Below, one piece after another: positions 24,441 to 34,200 of a stretch of DNA of 41,130 bases (position 1 is the first letter of the stretch; every line of letters begins with the position of its first letter). The DNA comes from Planctomycetota bacterium (GTDB taxonomy: Bacteria; Planctomycetota; Planctomycetia; Pirellulales; Pirellulaceae). The position numbers and the translations under genes are program-made. Under the pieces are notes generated by a model that searched no databases, was not told the DNA's origin, and worked only from the letters and a program-made list of their open reading frames with translations. The DNA is taken from the NCBI GenBank assembly GCA_029259935.1, contig JAJDEH010000434.1, positions 1 through 41,130 of the forward strand, written 5' to 3'.

Positions 24441-25514
24441 ATGAGCATTGCTGACGTCGTCGAAAACTCACCTTCCGTAGTGCCCCTGGCGCGACCGTTC
24501 CATATTGGTCCGCTGCTGGTCGATCCGCCAATCCTACAGGCACCGATGGCCGGCTTCACTAACTTTGCCTTTCGGCAAATCGTCCGCGACTTTGGCGGCG
24601 CGGGCCTTCAAGCCACCGAAATGGTCAACGCCCAGGGCTTCGCCTGGCTGGACGACAACGACGCCCGGCATCCCGATCGCATGTGGGGCGTCAAGGACGA
24701 ACCCCGTCCGCTCGCAGTTCAAATGTGGGATAACGATCCGGCGACCTTGGCCAAGGTTGGCCGGCGATTGGTGGAAGATTACCAGGTCAGCGTCGTGGAC
24801 ATCAATTTCGGCTGCCCCGTCAAGGACGTGACCGAAAAGGCGCACAGCGGTTCCTATTTGCTCGGCCATCCCGCTCGAATGGCCCGGATCATCGAACGGG
24901 TCGTGCGGGCCTGCAGTCCGACTCCGGTCACGGCCAAGATCCGGCTTGGGTGCACACGTAACAGCATCAACGCGATCGAAGTTGCCAAAGTGGTCGAAGA
25001 ATCCGGGGCGGCGGCGCTCACCGTTCATGGCCGGACGGCGGCGGATTTTTTCAAGGGCAGCGCGGATTGGGATCGGATCGCGGAAATCAAACAGCACTTG
25101 AAGAAGATGCCGCTCATCGGCAACGGCGATCTCGATTCGGCCGAAAAAGTCGTGGCCGCTTTTCGTAATTATCCAGTCGATGGAGTGATGATTGCGCGGG
25201 CGTCGCTAGGCAGGCCCTGGCTGTTTGCTCAAGCGGCGGCGGCCCTCCGCGGTGAACCGATCCCCGCTGAACCGACGATTGACGAGCAGAGACGGTGCCT
25301 ATTGAAGCACTATGATTTGGTGGTGCAGCGATTCGGCGTTGAGAAGGGCACGATGCTGATGCGCAAGTACGCCTGCTGTTATGCGCAAGGCAAACACGGG
25401 GCACGGCACTTTCGCCGGGAAATTGGCACGGTTGCCACGCCCGACGAGTTCTTCGATATCGTGGATCGGTTCTTTCCACGGGAAGTGCCTGAAGGCGACC
25501 GCGTCCCGCTGTAA
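24441..25514 (+). CDS. dusB: tRNA-dihydrouridine synthase (DusB-like)
   Basis: A 357-residue FMN enzyme that reduces uridine in tRNA D-loops. Key blocks: PILQAPMAGFTNFAFRQIVR (FMN-phosphate side), VQMWDNDP, DINFGCPVKDV with catalytic Cys125, TAKIRLGC, LTVHGRTAADFFKGSADW, IGNGDLDS and GVMIARASLGRPWLF. The C-terminal helical part (about 270-357) includes KYACCYAQGKHGARHFRR. The pattern is nearest DusB, though the exact Dus class is less certain than the family. It converges with the PEP-CTERM gene 62 bp away. Confidence 0.93.
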   Translation: MSIADVVENSPSVVPLARPFHIGPLLVDPPILQAPMAGFTNFAFRQIVRDFGGAGLQATEMVNAQGFAWLDDNDARHPDRMWGVKDEPRPLAVQMWDNDPATLAKVGRRLVEDYQVSVVDINFGCPVKDVTEKAHSGSYLLGHPARMARIIERVVRACSPTPVTAKIRLGCTRNSINAIEVAKVVEESGAAALTVHGRTAADFFKGSADWDRIAEIKQHLKKMPLIGNGDLDSAEKVVAAFRNYPVDGVMIARASLGRPWLFAQAAAALRGEPIPAEPTIDEQRRCLLKHYDLVVQRFGVEKGTMLMRKYACCYAQGKHGARHFRREIGTVATPDEFFDIVDRFFPREVPEGDRVPL

Positions 25515-25576
25515 CTTCGTGGCGAAGCCGAGAACCTGACCGACTTGTTGCCAAGTGTCCGTGCGCCGCACAGTGA

Positions 25577-26272
25577 TCAATGAACCGCGGGTGTCCGTTG
25601 ATGCAGACGGTGTCGCCGAACAGCCACGCCCGCGCCGACCATCGTCAGCATGGACCATATTGCGATCGTCGTGGGCTCGGGGGTATGAACATTCCCCGTC
25701 ATGTCGCTTCCCAACCGGATGTCGTCAAACACGATGGGGGAACTGGCGGTGAATCCGACCGACCTCGCAACCCCTGAAAACGAAAGGCTCGCCGGCACTA
25801 ACGGACTGAGGTTCCCGCTCGGGTCACCGCCGTCGCTGACTGTGGTCGGCAGATTCAGAACACCCAACACGTTGCCACCTTGGTTTAGATCGTCATAGAC
25901 AGTTACGATGGCCGGTTCCAGCGTCGTGGAGTAGAAGAACGAGATCTCGGAATCAAAGCCCGGATTGACGTTCATTACGGCGATTTGCGCGAGGCTGAAT
26001 TCCAAAAACATGGCGGTATTCGGAGAGGGCTCGCCGCCAAAGGGCCCCGAGCCGCCGTCGTCGCTGTCGATGGCCACTTTGGCACCGAAAAACGAAACTC
26101 CCACGTTAGGTCCCGGTCCCGTGCCAGCCGACCCCGCGCCGCCGTTGTAAAAGGTCTGAATGTCCTCGTTGTCAGTCAGTCCTTCAAATGTCAGCAAAAT
26201 CGGATCCGCGAAAACGCGGGTATTCGCCAGAGCGATCGCAGCCAAAACAAGAACGAATGCGTAATGACGCAT
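25577..26272 (-). CDS. PEP-CTERM sorted surface protein
   Basis: A 231-residue exported protein. The signal peptide is MRHYAFVLVLAAIALANTRV, with cleavage near VFA-D. The body is beta-rich and Gly/Ser/Asp-rich (ILLTFEGLTDNEDIQTFYNG, FDSEISFFYST). The end is a clear PEP-CTERM sorting signal: TPEPTT (Pro198-Glu-Pro200), a hydrophobic helix IAIWSMLTMVGAGVAV and a basic tail RRHRLHQR. Exosortase would cut at this tail and place the protein on the cell surface or in extracellular polymer. No exosortase gene is in the window. ATG 26272 has GGGGGG eight bases upstream. It diverges from a polysaccharide operon, a common pairing for PEP-CTERM systems. Confidence 0.88.
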   Translation of the reverse strand: MRHYAFVLVLAAIALANTRVFADPILLTFEGLTDNEDIQTFYNGGAGSAGTGPGPNVGVSFFGAKVAIDSDDGGSGPFGGEPSPNTAMFLEFSLAQIAVMNVNPGFDSEISFFYSTTLEPAIVTVYDDLNQGGNVLGVLNLPTTVSDGGDPSGNLSPLVPASLSFSGVARSVGFTASSPIVFDDIRLGSDMTGNVHTPEPTTIAIWSMLTMVGAGVAVRRHRLHQRTPAVH

Positions 26273-26322
26273 CTGAAAGACCCCCCTTGATGGGTTTATG
26301 TAACTACCAATCGATACTGGAT

Positions 26323-26338
26323 TGCAAACAGTGCGCCG
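26323..26338 (-). promoter_or_regulatory. Candidate sigma-54 (-24/-12) promoter of the PEP-CTERM gene
   Basis: Read leftward: CGGCGC, then TTTGCA, with the GG and GC pairs 12 bases apart, as sigma-54 needs. The -12 part is perfect (TTGCA); the -24 part keeps GGC and the last C of TGGCAC. Transcription would begin about 40 bp before ATG 26272. Confidence 0.4.
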
Positions 26339-26720
26339 AATGGTCATGCGAATTGGGCGATTCTCAATTACGCGACGGGATCGATCACCGATAGTGTTGC
26401 AATCAAACGACTTACGGAAGCAAGCGGCGGCCAAGGTGTGTTGGGGAACCGATGGTTGCGATCCCGAATTCTCCCCCGACATTGCCCACGGAAATTGACG
26501 CGTAAAGCTCGCATTACAGGTTTACGTTAAGCCTCCCAAGATTTGTACTTTTTGCTGACGAGCCTATTTGTCGGTGACATTGCCTCGGTTGCTGTCGTTC
26601 TCTAGAATCCGCCCGCTCTTCTTCGAGCGCGACGGCAATTCAATAACTCGTTCGAACCGCGAGCAGCCTTGACGCTAGCTACGAGGCCGCCATGAGATTC
26701 CGTCGATTGGAGTGAATTCA
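26339..26720. other. Divergent control region before the polysaccharide operon
   Basis: About 380 bp with no credible ORF. It should hold the promoter of the flippase operon, but no pair of boxes stands out. GGAG at 26709-26712 is the ribosome site for ATG 26721. Confidence 0.35.
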
Positions 26721-27950
26721 ATGACGGGTAATGTCCTGCTGACGGTGCTTTGCCGGGGCCTCGCCACGGCGTTGGTGCTGGCTGCCAACATTTTGGTGGC
26801 ACGGCATCTCGGTCCCGCCCAGCTTGGCGATTACGCCATTGCCATGGCCATGGGAGCCCTCATTGTCCAATTCGCGTGTCTTGGCATGCACGTCAGCAAT
26901 TCGTATTTCCTTTCGCAAGACCAGTCGCTGTTGAATGCCTTGGTGGGGAATAGTGTTGCCAGTTCCATCGTATTTGGCGGTGCCTTTACCATCGCACTTG
27001 CGGCGTTTTGGCACGTGAGCGACTTCATGGCGACTTCGCTGACACCAGTTTTGTTTTGGCTCGCCGCCGCCATGGTGCCCGCACGGCTGTTCATGATTCT
27101 GGGAGGAAGTCTGTTGCTGGGGCTGAACCAAGCCAAGAGCTACAACGTCTCGCAAATCGCTTGTTCGTTACTCGTCCTCTTGGCGGTGGGCGGCGCGTGT
27201 TTGTTGAACGCGCGGCTGCCAGGATTTCTGTGGGCCACGCTCGCGGCTTGGGGTTTGGCGGCCGGCTTGTTGTTAGTTCTTCTGATGCGCCATAACGCGT
27301 GGCCCCCAAGGATCGACTTGCGAGTGTTTCGGGGCAGCGTTGGCTACATGGGGAAGGCGTATTTGATTTGCTTGTTAAGCTTTCTCATTCGGCGGGGCAA
27401 CCTATTTTTGTTGGAACACTATTCCGACGATGCGGAAGTAGGATTCTATTCGATTGCCGCGCAAGGAATTGATATTTTGCATTTGGGGCCGGCGTCGTTG
27501 GCGTTGATCTTGTTCCCCAAGCTTGTTCAAAACGCGGACCAACGCGAACAACTCACGTATCGCTGGTTATCCAGGGCCGCCGTCCTGCTGCTGATCGCCG
27601 TGGCTGTTTCGTCACTTGTCGCCGTCCCGGCCGTCTACGTGGCCTACGGCAGCACGTATTTGCCCGTCGTCCCCGCGCTGCGTTGGATGTTGCCGTCGGT
27701 ACTTTTTTCCGGACTGACGTCCATCCTGTCTCAGTACATGGCGGCGGCCGGCTATCCCAAATCGGTAATCGCCATTTGGCTGCTCGGTTTCGTGCTGATG
27801 ATTTGCACCGGTTGCTACCTGATTCCCAAATATGGCGGGGTAGGCGCGGGGAGTTCCTTGTCGCTGGCCTATGCGTTCGTCTTCGTCCTGCACTTGATGT
27901 TCATGCGCTTCATGCACGGTGAACGTCGCCAACTGGTTCCCGCGATCTAG
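26721..27950 (+). CDS. Polysaccharide flippase (Wzx/MOP superfamily)
   Basis: A 409-residue membrane protein with about twelve hydrophobic segments. It begins VLCRGLATALVLAANILVAR and ARHLGPAQLGDYAIAMAMG, the usual opening of Wzx/RfbX-type flippases. The middle has FLIRRGNLFLLEHYSDDAEV and VGFYSIAAQGID, then LRWMLPSVLFSGLTSILSQY, again typical. It would move lipid-linked sugar units across the inner membrane. ATG 26721 is chosen because GGAG lies eight bases upstream; a GTG at 26712 overlaps that site. It is first in an operon with the glycosyltransferase (17 bp gap) and the polymerase. Confidence 0.9.
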   Translation: MTGNVLLTVLCRGLATALVLAANILVARHLGPAQLGDYAIAMAMGALIVQFACLGMHVSNSYFLSQDQSLLNALVGNSVASSIVFGGAFTIALAAFWHVSDFMATSLTPVLFWLAAAMVPARLFMILGGSLLLGLNQAKSYNVSQIACSLLVLLAVGGACLLNARLPGFLWATLAAWGLAAGLLLVLLMRHNAWPPRIDLRVFRGSVGYMGKAYLICLLSFLIRRGNLFLLEHYSDDAEVGFYSIAAQGIDILHLGPASLALILFPKLVQNADQREQLTYRWLSRAAVLLLIAVAVSSLVAVPAVYVAYGSTYLPVVPALRWMLPSVLFSGLTSILSQYMAAAGYPKSVIAIWLLGFVLMICTGCYLIPKYGGVGAGSSLSLAYAFVFVLHLMFMRFMHGERRQLVPAI

Positions 27951-27967
27951 AAGCAAACAGGCTTGCC

Positions 27968-29656
27968 ATGTCGACTTTCGCTCTCGTTCACAGTCCGTTG
28001 TCGAAGACGTTTCGTGGTGCTTTCGAAAAGGCGATCGGCGTGGAGCCAACCTACCTGATGCTGGGCCAACTGCGGCGGCTTTCGCTGCCGTCCATGCTTG
28101 CCGCGCTGCGCGCCGCGCGGGGGCAGCAACTGTACATTCCGTTCGAATCCGCAAGCTCCCAGCGATTGGCGTCCGTCCTGTTGGCACTTTCTGGATTGAC
28201 GTGCAGCCGGCGGATCTCCACGGTCGATCCGAACTTGGATTCGCAACCGGTCTCGCGCTGGCAGACCGCCCGCGCGTTGGCCAGCACGGTCGGTGCCAGC
28301 CTGAAGGGCCGGCACGGCATTGGGCAGTGCCGCCGCGAGCTTTCCCAATTGCTGCGGACCGAACGAGTGGTGGCCCGCCATGACGGCGGCAAATCCGTGC
28401 TGTACGTGAAGCCGAATCTGTGGGTCGGGACGCAAGCCGGCGGTTCACTGGGCCATGTTGCCGGAGTGGTGAACGGACTGGACGCCTTTGGTTACGACGT
28501 GGAATTCGCGGGCGTCGATCCGCCACCGATGGTACGCAACCTGGCGGCATTTCATCGCCTCGATCCACCGCGTGCGTTCGGCTTTCCGTACAGAACGAAT
28601 CTGTATCAGTTTCAGCGCGAGATGGCGTCCAGCCTGCTAAAGATCGCCCGGCAAAAGCAGTACTCGTTCATCTACCAGCGAATGTCGAATGACAATTACG
28701 TGGGCGTCGTCCTGTCGCGCATGTTGGGCATTCCCCTCATCATGGAATTCAACAGTTCGCCGGTGTGGACCAGCGAAAACTGGGGCCGCGGCTCACGCCC
28801 GTCGACCCTGACCGCCAGTGCCGAACAGGTGTGCCTGCAACATGCGCACCTTGTCGTGACGGTTTCGGATTTGCTATGCGGGCAATTGCAGGATCTGGGA
28901 GTCGAGCGCGGGCGGATCGCTCAGTATCCAAACTGCGTCGATCCCGAGGAATTCAACCCCCAGCGGTTCACGGCTCAACAGAATCGAGAATTGCGGTCCG
29001 ATCTGGGCATTGCCGCCGATGCGTTCGTGCCTTTGTTCATTGGCACATTCGGGCAATGGCACGGTGTCGAGGTGTTAGCCAAGGCGATTCGGGAACTGGT
29101 CCAAAACGATCGTGCGTTTTTGGACGAATATCGAGTTCATTTTCTGTTGGTGGGTGACGGTCTGCGCATGGGCGAGGTGCAAGATATACTCGGCGGCTCG
29201 GACTGCCGCCCGTATGTCACGTTGCCGGGGCTCGTCCCGCAAGACCAGGCTTCGCGATATCTGGCTGCCGCCGACGCGTTCCTTTCCCCGCAGCGCGACA
29301 ATGCCGACCAATCATCCTTTTTCGGATCTCCCACAAAGTTGTTTGAGTACATGGCGATGGGCAAGCCGGTCATCGCCAGCGACGTCGGGCAGATCGGACA
29401 AGTACTCCGTCACTCCCTGCGGACCGCCGACCTGACGCCCAGTACACCGTCTGACAGCGAGTCGCGATTGGCGATTCTCACGCGCGGGGAAGACCAGCAC
29501 GAACTTCAAGAGGCCATTCGATTTCTCGCCGTGAACCCTTCGTGGCGCGGACGTCTTGCTGAAAACGCTCGACGTGAAGTGCTTGAGCGCTACACTTGGG
29601 AAAAGCACGTGCGTTGCATCCTCGACAAATTCGGATCACTGGAGATGGCCCGATGA
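27968..29656 (+). CDS. GT-B glycosyltransferase (family 4 type) with extra N-terminal region
   Basis: A 562-residue enzyme. The GT-B fold covers about 144-555: VGTQAGGSLGHVAGVVNGL (acceptor side), YQRMSNDNYVGVVLSRMLGI, NCVDPEEFNP, then the nucleotide-sugar side PLFIGTFGQWHG, HFLLVGDGLRMG, and SPTKLFEYMAMGKPVIAS with Glu460 in the GT4 E-x7-E region. It would add a sugar from a nucleotide donor to a growing surface polymer. The first 140 residues (LRRLSLPSMLAALRAARGQQ...) are not part of GT4 enzymes that I know and may be a separate small domain fused in front. Its TGA stop overlaps the next gene's start by 4 bp, so translation is coupled. Confidence 0.88.
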   Translation: MSTFALVHSPLSKTFRGAFEKAIGVEPTYLMLGQLRRLSLPSMLAALRAARGQQLYIPFESASSQRLASVLLALSGLTCSRRISTVDPNLDSQPVSRWQTARALASTVGASLKGRHGIGQCRRELSQLLRTERVVARHDGGKSVLYVKPNLWVGTQAGGSLGHVAGVVNGLDAFGYDVEFAGVDPPPMVRNLAAFHRLDPPRAFGFPYRTNLYQFQREMASSLLKIARQKQYSFIYQRMSNDNYVGVVLSRMLGIPLIMEFNSSPVWTSENWGRGSRPSTLTASAEQVCLQHAHLVVTVSDLLCGQLQDLGVERGRIAQYPNCVDPEEFNPQRFTAQQNRELRSDLGIAADAFVPLFIGTFGQWHGVEVLAKAIRELVQNDRAFLDEYRVHFLLVGDGLRMGEVQDILGGSDCRPYVTLPGLVPQDQASRYLAAADAFLSPQRDNADQSSFFGSPTKLFEYMAMGKPVIASDVGQIGQVLRHSLRTADLTPSTPSDSESRLAILTRGEDQHELQEAIRFLAVNPSWRGRLAENARREVLERYTWEKHVRCILDKFGSLEMAR

Positions 29657-30993
29657 TGTGGATGCAAGACTTGCTGCTGCCCGCCGTGCTGATGCTGATT
29701 TCCATCGCGTTGTGGATCGCCGCCTACAAGATGGACGCCAGCGCACGGTGGCCGCTCGGCTTCTATCTAGCGGTTTATGGCGTTACGACCTTGATCGGCG
29801 GAGTGCTGATCGGTGTCACCGACGGATACATTCTGGACCTCGTCAAGGCGGGAATCAACCTGAAAGGGATCTCGGACTTTTCGAGCTTCACGTATTGGGG
29901 TGTGCTGTTTTCTCCAATGATTGTCACGCCCCTGACGATCATCTTGCTGCACGACTTTCGAATCGCAAATCAGGTACTCGGCCGCCAATTGAGCCGGATC
30001 GACGACCAGATTGATATCCTCTCCTTCTCGTTTGTCTTCATCTGTTTTACCGGTTACACGTTCGGCATGTTGTACACCCGAGGGTATGGCGACAGTATTA
30101 CGATGTGGCTGCAATTGCAGGGTGACTTCATTTCGATGATGCGGTTGCGCGACGAACTGGCGCGGGATTTTGGCGGTGAGTTCTGGGGAGTTACCTACAT
30201 CATCATGCCCGCTCTATCCTTCTGCGCGCTCTATCAGGCGATTCGCCGACCGGGGATGGCATGGAAGTTTGTATTTGTGATCGTCACATGTACCAATCTG
30301 GTACTCAGCATGAGCCTCATGCAAAAAGCTCCGCTGTTGATTTATGTCTTGTTTCTAGGCGTGGCGCTTACCGAAACGGGCGTCTTGAGCATCAAGCCGC
30401 TGTTACTGTCGTTCGCCGGAGGGTTCGTCTTACTGACCATCATGCAAAACTTGACGATGGAGTATTGGGACAACAATCAAACCGTTTCACATATGATTTT
30501 TCGCATGCCGCAGGCGTACCCGTTCTATATCAATTTGTACCCGGAATCGCTGCCCTACACGGGCGTCGACTTGGGGCTGCACCACATCGGAATTGGTGAA
30601 GGCAACACGTCCAGCCACATCGTCATCGGGTATATGTATCCACAAATCGAGGACATCGACGGCGCGGCCCCCGCCCCAGCCGCGGTGCGGGCCTACAGTG
30701 AAGCGGGCCCCATCTACGTCGTGATCACGCAGGTGCTGATCGGCGTGTGTATCAAAGCTATTGGCTGTTTGCGCGACCGGTTTCGCGGCCCGCTCAACTT
30801 CATGATTTATGTTCAAGCGTTGGTGTTCCTCTACTACCTCAGCCAAACTTCGTTGCGCGGCGCCTTTACCTCGTGTTACGGCATCGGCTGGGCGGTCATC
30901 GCTTGGGTCGCGCTGTGGATCTGCTCGACGAGTCTAGCCCGTCATCGCCAACGACCCGCGTTTGGTCCAGCCGCGGTGACTCACTTTCGGTGA
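29653..30993 (+). CDS. O-antigen/exopolysaccharide polymerase-like membrane protein
   Basis: A 446-residue protein with about ten transmembrane helices and no soluble domain of size. The longest polar loop lies at about 275-345 and contains YWDNNQTVSHMIFRMPQ, YTGVDLGLHHIGIGEG and GNTSSHIVIGYMYPQIEDID. One large external loop near the C-terminal third is typical of Wzy-type polymerases and related O-antigen ligases. Sequence is too divergent in this group for a firm family name. ATG 29653 overlaps the stop of the glycosyltransferase (ATGA), and further ATGs follow at 29656 and 29662. Third gene of the flippase operon. Confidence 0.75.
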   Translation: MMWMQDLLLPAVLMLISIALWIAAYKMDASARWPLGFYLAVYGVTTLIGGVLIGVTDGYILDLVKAGINLKGISDFSSFTYWGVLFSPMIVTPLTIILLHDFRIANQVLGRQLSRIDDQIDILSFSFVFICFTGYTFGMLYTRGYGDSITMWLQLQGDFISMMRLRDELARDFGGEFWGVTYIIMPALSFCALYQAIRRPGMAWKFVFVIVTCTNLVLSMSLMQKAPLLIYVLFLGVALTETGVLSIKPLLLSFAGGFVLLTIMQNLTMEYWDNNQTVSHMIFRMPQAYPFYINLYPESLPYTGVDLGLHHIGIGEGNTSSHIVIGYMYPQIEDIDGAAPAPAAVRAYSEAGPIYVVITQVLIGVCIKAIGCLRDRFRGPLNFMIYVQALVFLYYLSQTSLRGAFTSCYGIGWAVIAWVALWICSTSLARHRQRPAFGPAAVTHFR

Positions 30994-30999
30994 AAGTGA
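30981..30999. other. Hairpin across the stop codon of the polymerase gene
   Basis: A perfect 8-bp inverted repeat TCACTTTC (30981-30988) / GAAAGTGA (30992-30999) with a 3-nt loop. The stop codon TGA (30991-30993) is inside. No T-run follows, so it is not a standard terminator. Confidence 0.5.
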
Positions 31000-31140
31000 C
31001 TTGGCGGGCGGGTAGGCATGCGTTGAAATCTGTAATGCGTCGCCCAAACGCCGCGATCTTGCACGCGCCAAGACAATAGCTTGGCCCATCGAGCCAACCC
31101 GCAAGCTCACCGCTGACGCAGTTTCGCGGGGCGAACTTTC

Positions 31141-31168
31141 TTGAGCCCGTCTGGAAACGTGCTACCAT
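31141..31168 (+). promoter_or_regulatory. Candidate promoter before the PVC heme protein gene
   Basis: TTGAGC (31141-31146), a 16-bp spacer, TACCAT (31163-31168). The -10 box is the same as in the BlaI promoter at 38722. It would give a leader of about 55 nt. Confidence 0.4.
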
Positions 31169-31228
31169 GGAAAACCCACCACGCTCCGATTCTCCCTCCA
31201 TCGTCGGTTATCAAGCAATGGCCGCGCT

Positions 31229-34200
31229 ATGAATATGAAAACCCTGACGATCCTTCAATTGGCCCTATTGTCGGCGTTGGCAATCGCCACCGATTGCGCG
31301 TTCGGCGGTGAAAATGAACCGATCGAGAAACAGGTTCTTGTGGGACCGGCGACCGAAAAGCGGTTTCCACCGCTGAAGGTTCCCGAAGGATTCAACGCCA
31401 CGCTATTTGCTTGTGATCCTCTGATCGAATACCCGTCGGTCATCTCCTTGGGTCCACGGCCGGGCACGCTGCTGTTGACTCACGATTACATGACCGGATT
31501 GGGCGTGGAGATCGTGCGTCGTGACGAGATTCGATTGATCGAAGACTCCGACGGCGACGGATACGCCGACAGATCTACTGTCTATGCGAAGGGATTCAAT
31601 TCGATTCAGGGCCTGGCCTTCGACGACGGCGCGGTCTATGCAATGCACGCACCGCTATTGACTCGCTTGCGTGACACCGATGGAGACGGTGTCGCCGACG
31701 AGCGTCGTGATCTAATCAAAGGCCTGGGACTGCCGCCGGAAGAGAATTCCAATCGCCTGCACTGTGCCAACGGAGTTGTGGCGGGGCACGACGGTTGGTT
31801 GTATCTGGCGTTGGGCGATCGTGGCTGCGACGTACAGCGGATCGAAGGCGACCGCCTGCTGTTTCAACAAGGGGGAATTCTTCGCTGCCGCCCCGATGGG
31901 CGCGATTTGCACGTCTTCGCCACGGGGCTTCGCAATATCTACGACGTCGCGTTGGACGAGGAATTGAACGTCTTTGTGCGGGACAATGAAAACGACGGCG
32001 GCGATTACATGATCCGCGTGTGCCACTGTTTCCATGGATCGGATCATGGCTATCCGTATCACTATCTCAACCGGCCAGACGAAGCGATGCCGCCGCTGGC
32101 CGATTTGGGACGCGGTTCATCAGCGGGAGGAAGTTGCTACCTGGAGACGGCACTGCCACCCGAGTTTCACGGCAACTTGTTCTTTTGCGAATGGGGACGC
32201 TCGGTCGTTCGCTATCCGCGAGCGCGAGCGGCCAGCAGTTTTGCTCCGATGAAGGAAATCGAATTCGCGGTCGGCGATCCGGCGGATCCTTATGGTTTTA
32301 AGCCGACGGATCTCGTCGTCGATCACGATGGCTCACTGTTAGTCTCGGATTGGGCCGACGGCCAGCGCCCCAAGCGCGGGCGAGGACGCATCTACCGCAT
32401 TACCTATCCTGCCGGCAAACCTAAAGCTGCATCTTCGGATCCCAAGAAAAACACCCTTGGCGACTGGATTTCGACTTTGGATTCGCCAAGCTATCACGCT
32501 CGGCGGCAAGCGCAGCGAGCGATCGAAGGGCAAGGCGAAGCGGGTGCAAAAGCACTTGAGCTGGCTCTGGAGCGAGGGGAAGTGGCTCCCATGGGCCGCT
32601 TGCATGCCGTATGGGTGTTCGTGCATCTTCGACATGCAGCCGCTCTTAACGGCCTTTTCCATCTGGCCCAGTTCGACGACGATCCGCGCGTCAGCGCACA
32701 GGCCCTACGTGCGATTGCCGACTTGACGGACCCCGTTCTTGCCAAACATCGCCTGAATGCCGATTCCGGTGACGCGCGCATCGCCGAACGATTGGCCGTG
32801 TTTGACGTCGATCACGATCCGCGCATCCTGCTGGAGGTGATAATTGCTCTACGGCGGTTGCGTTGGCCGGGCGCGGCGCGTTGGCTTCATCGTCATATTG
32901 AGAAAACGCCGGATGCCGCGATTCTTCACGCCACAATGCAGACTGTCCGCGGAACAGCGAACTGGCCCGATACGTTCGCCGTTCTGGACGACGACGCCTC
33001 TCCCATTCGTCCGGCCGCCGCGTGGGCGCTCGCCGAGCAAGGGGTCGCGGAAGTTGTCGACGGATTGCTGGATCGTTTGAAAGATGAACAGCCTGAGCGG
33101 CGGCGCGAGTACGCCGATTTGTTGAGCCGCGTTTATAAGAAGCCGGCTCCTTGGACCTACTGGGGCTTCCGCCCTGGACCACGTCCCGCGAATAGCGTCA
33201 CTTGGGACCGGACCGAAAGAATTGAAAAGGCACTCGCGGGCCTGCTCGCCGATCCCGACCGCGATGTTCGTGCCTTCGTTGTGCAACGCATGGTTCGCGA
33301 GGAAATTCCCGTTCCGCTGGCGATGCTGTCCAAGTGGCTGGATGAAGACGACGATGTCGACCGGGTCGCCGTGATTCTTGACGTTCTGAAAGATCGCCCC
33401 GCTGGGTCGCGCACTTTGCTGGAAGGCATTGTTCGTGAAGCATCTCGCCCTGATGCCAATCGATTGACCGCATTGCGATTGCTTGTTGAAGGGCTCAAGG
33501 CATCCGAGACGGCGACGTTGCTGGAAATCGCCAAGACGATTGAAGACGGGCCCGTGCTTGCCAAGGTGTTGCATGAATTCAGCCGGCGGCCGAAGCTAGG
33601 CGCCGATACCTTGTTGCTGGCCAAGCTGAAGTCCGCGAAAGCGGAAGTCCGCGCGGCGGCGCTCCGTGCGCTGACCGCGCGAAAATCGTCAGACGCCGCA
33701 CAGCACATCGTGGCGCTGTTGGCTGACCCCGACGTGCGAGTACGCCGGGCGGCTGCCTTGGCGGCGGGCGAATTGCGAGCCCGTGATTCGGCGCCGCGGT
33801 TGTTGGCATTGGCTTCCGATTCCGATCCGGCGACACGAGCGGCATGTTTAATTTCGCTGAGAATTCTGAACGTTGGCCACGCGGTGGATGTCGCGGCCGC
33901 CGCCTTGGAACACGAGGAAACGCAGTTGGCCGCCTTGGCTTACCTCAGGCACTACAGCGATGCACGGCACCATCCGGCATTGATGCGCATCGCCAACAGC
34001 AGTCGCTCGCAAGATGTGCTGTCCGCGGTCGTTCAGGCACTTTCGCACTGGGCCGGCAAGGAAGAGCAAGCAGCCACGCGGAGCGTATTGCTCAGTGCCA
34101 TCGCGCGCATCCAGGGCGACGCCGGCATGCCGTTTCGTTGGACAACGTTAATGATGGCCGATGCCGACGACGCGGGATCGATCATTGAGCGGGCAACGCG

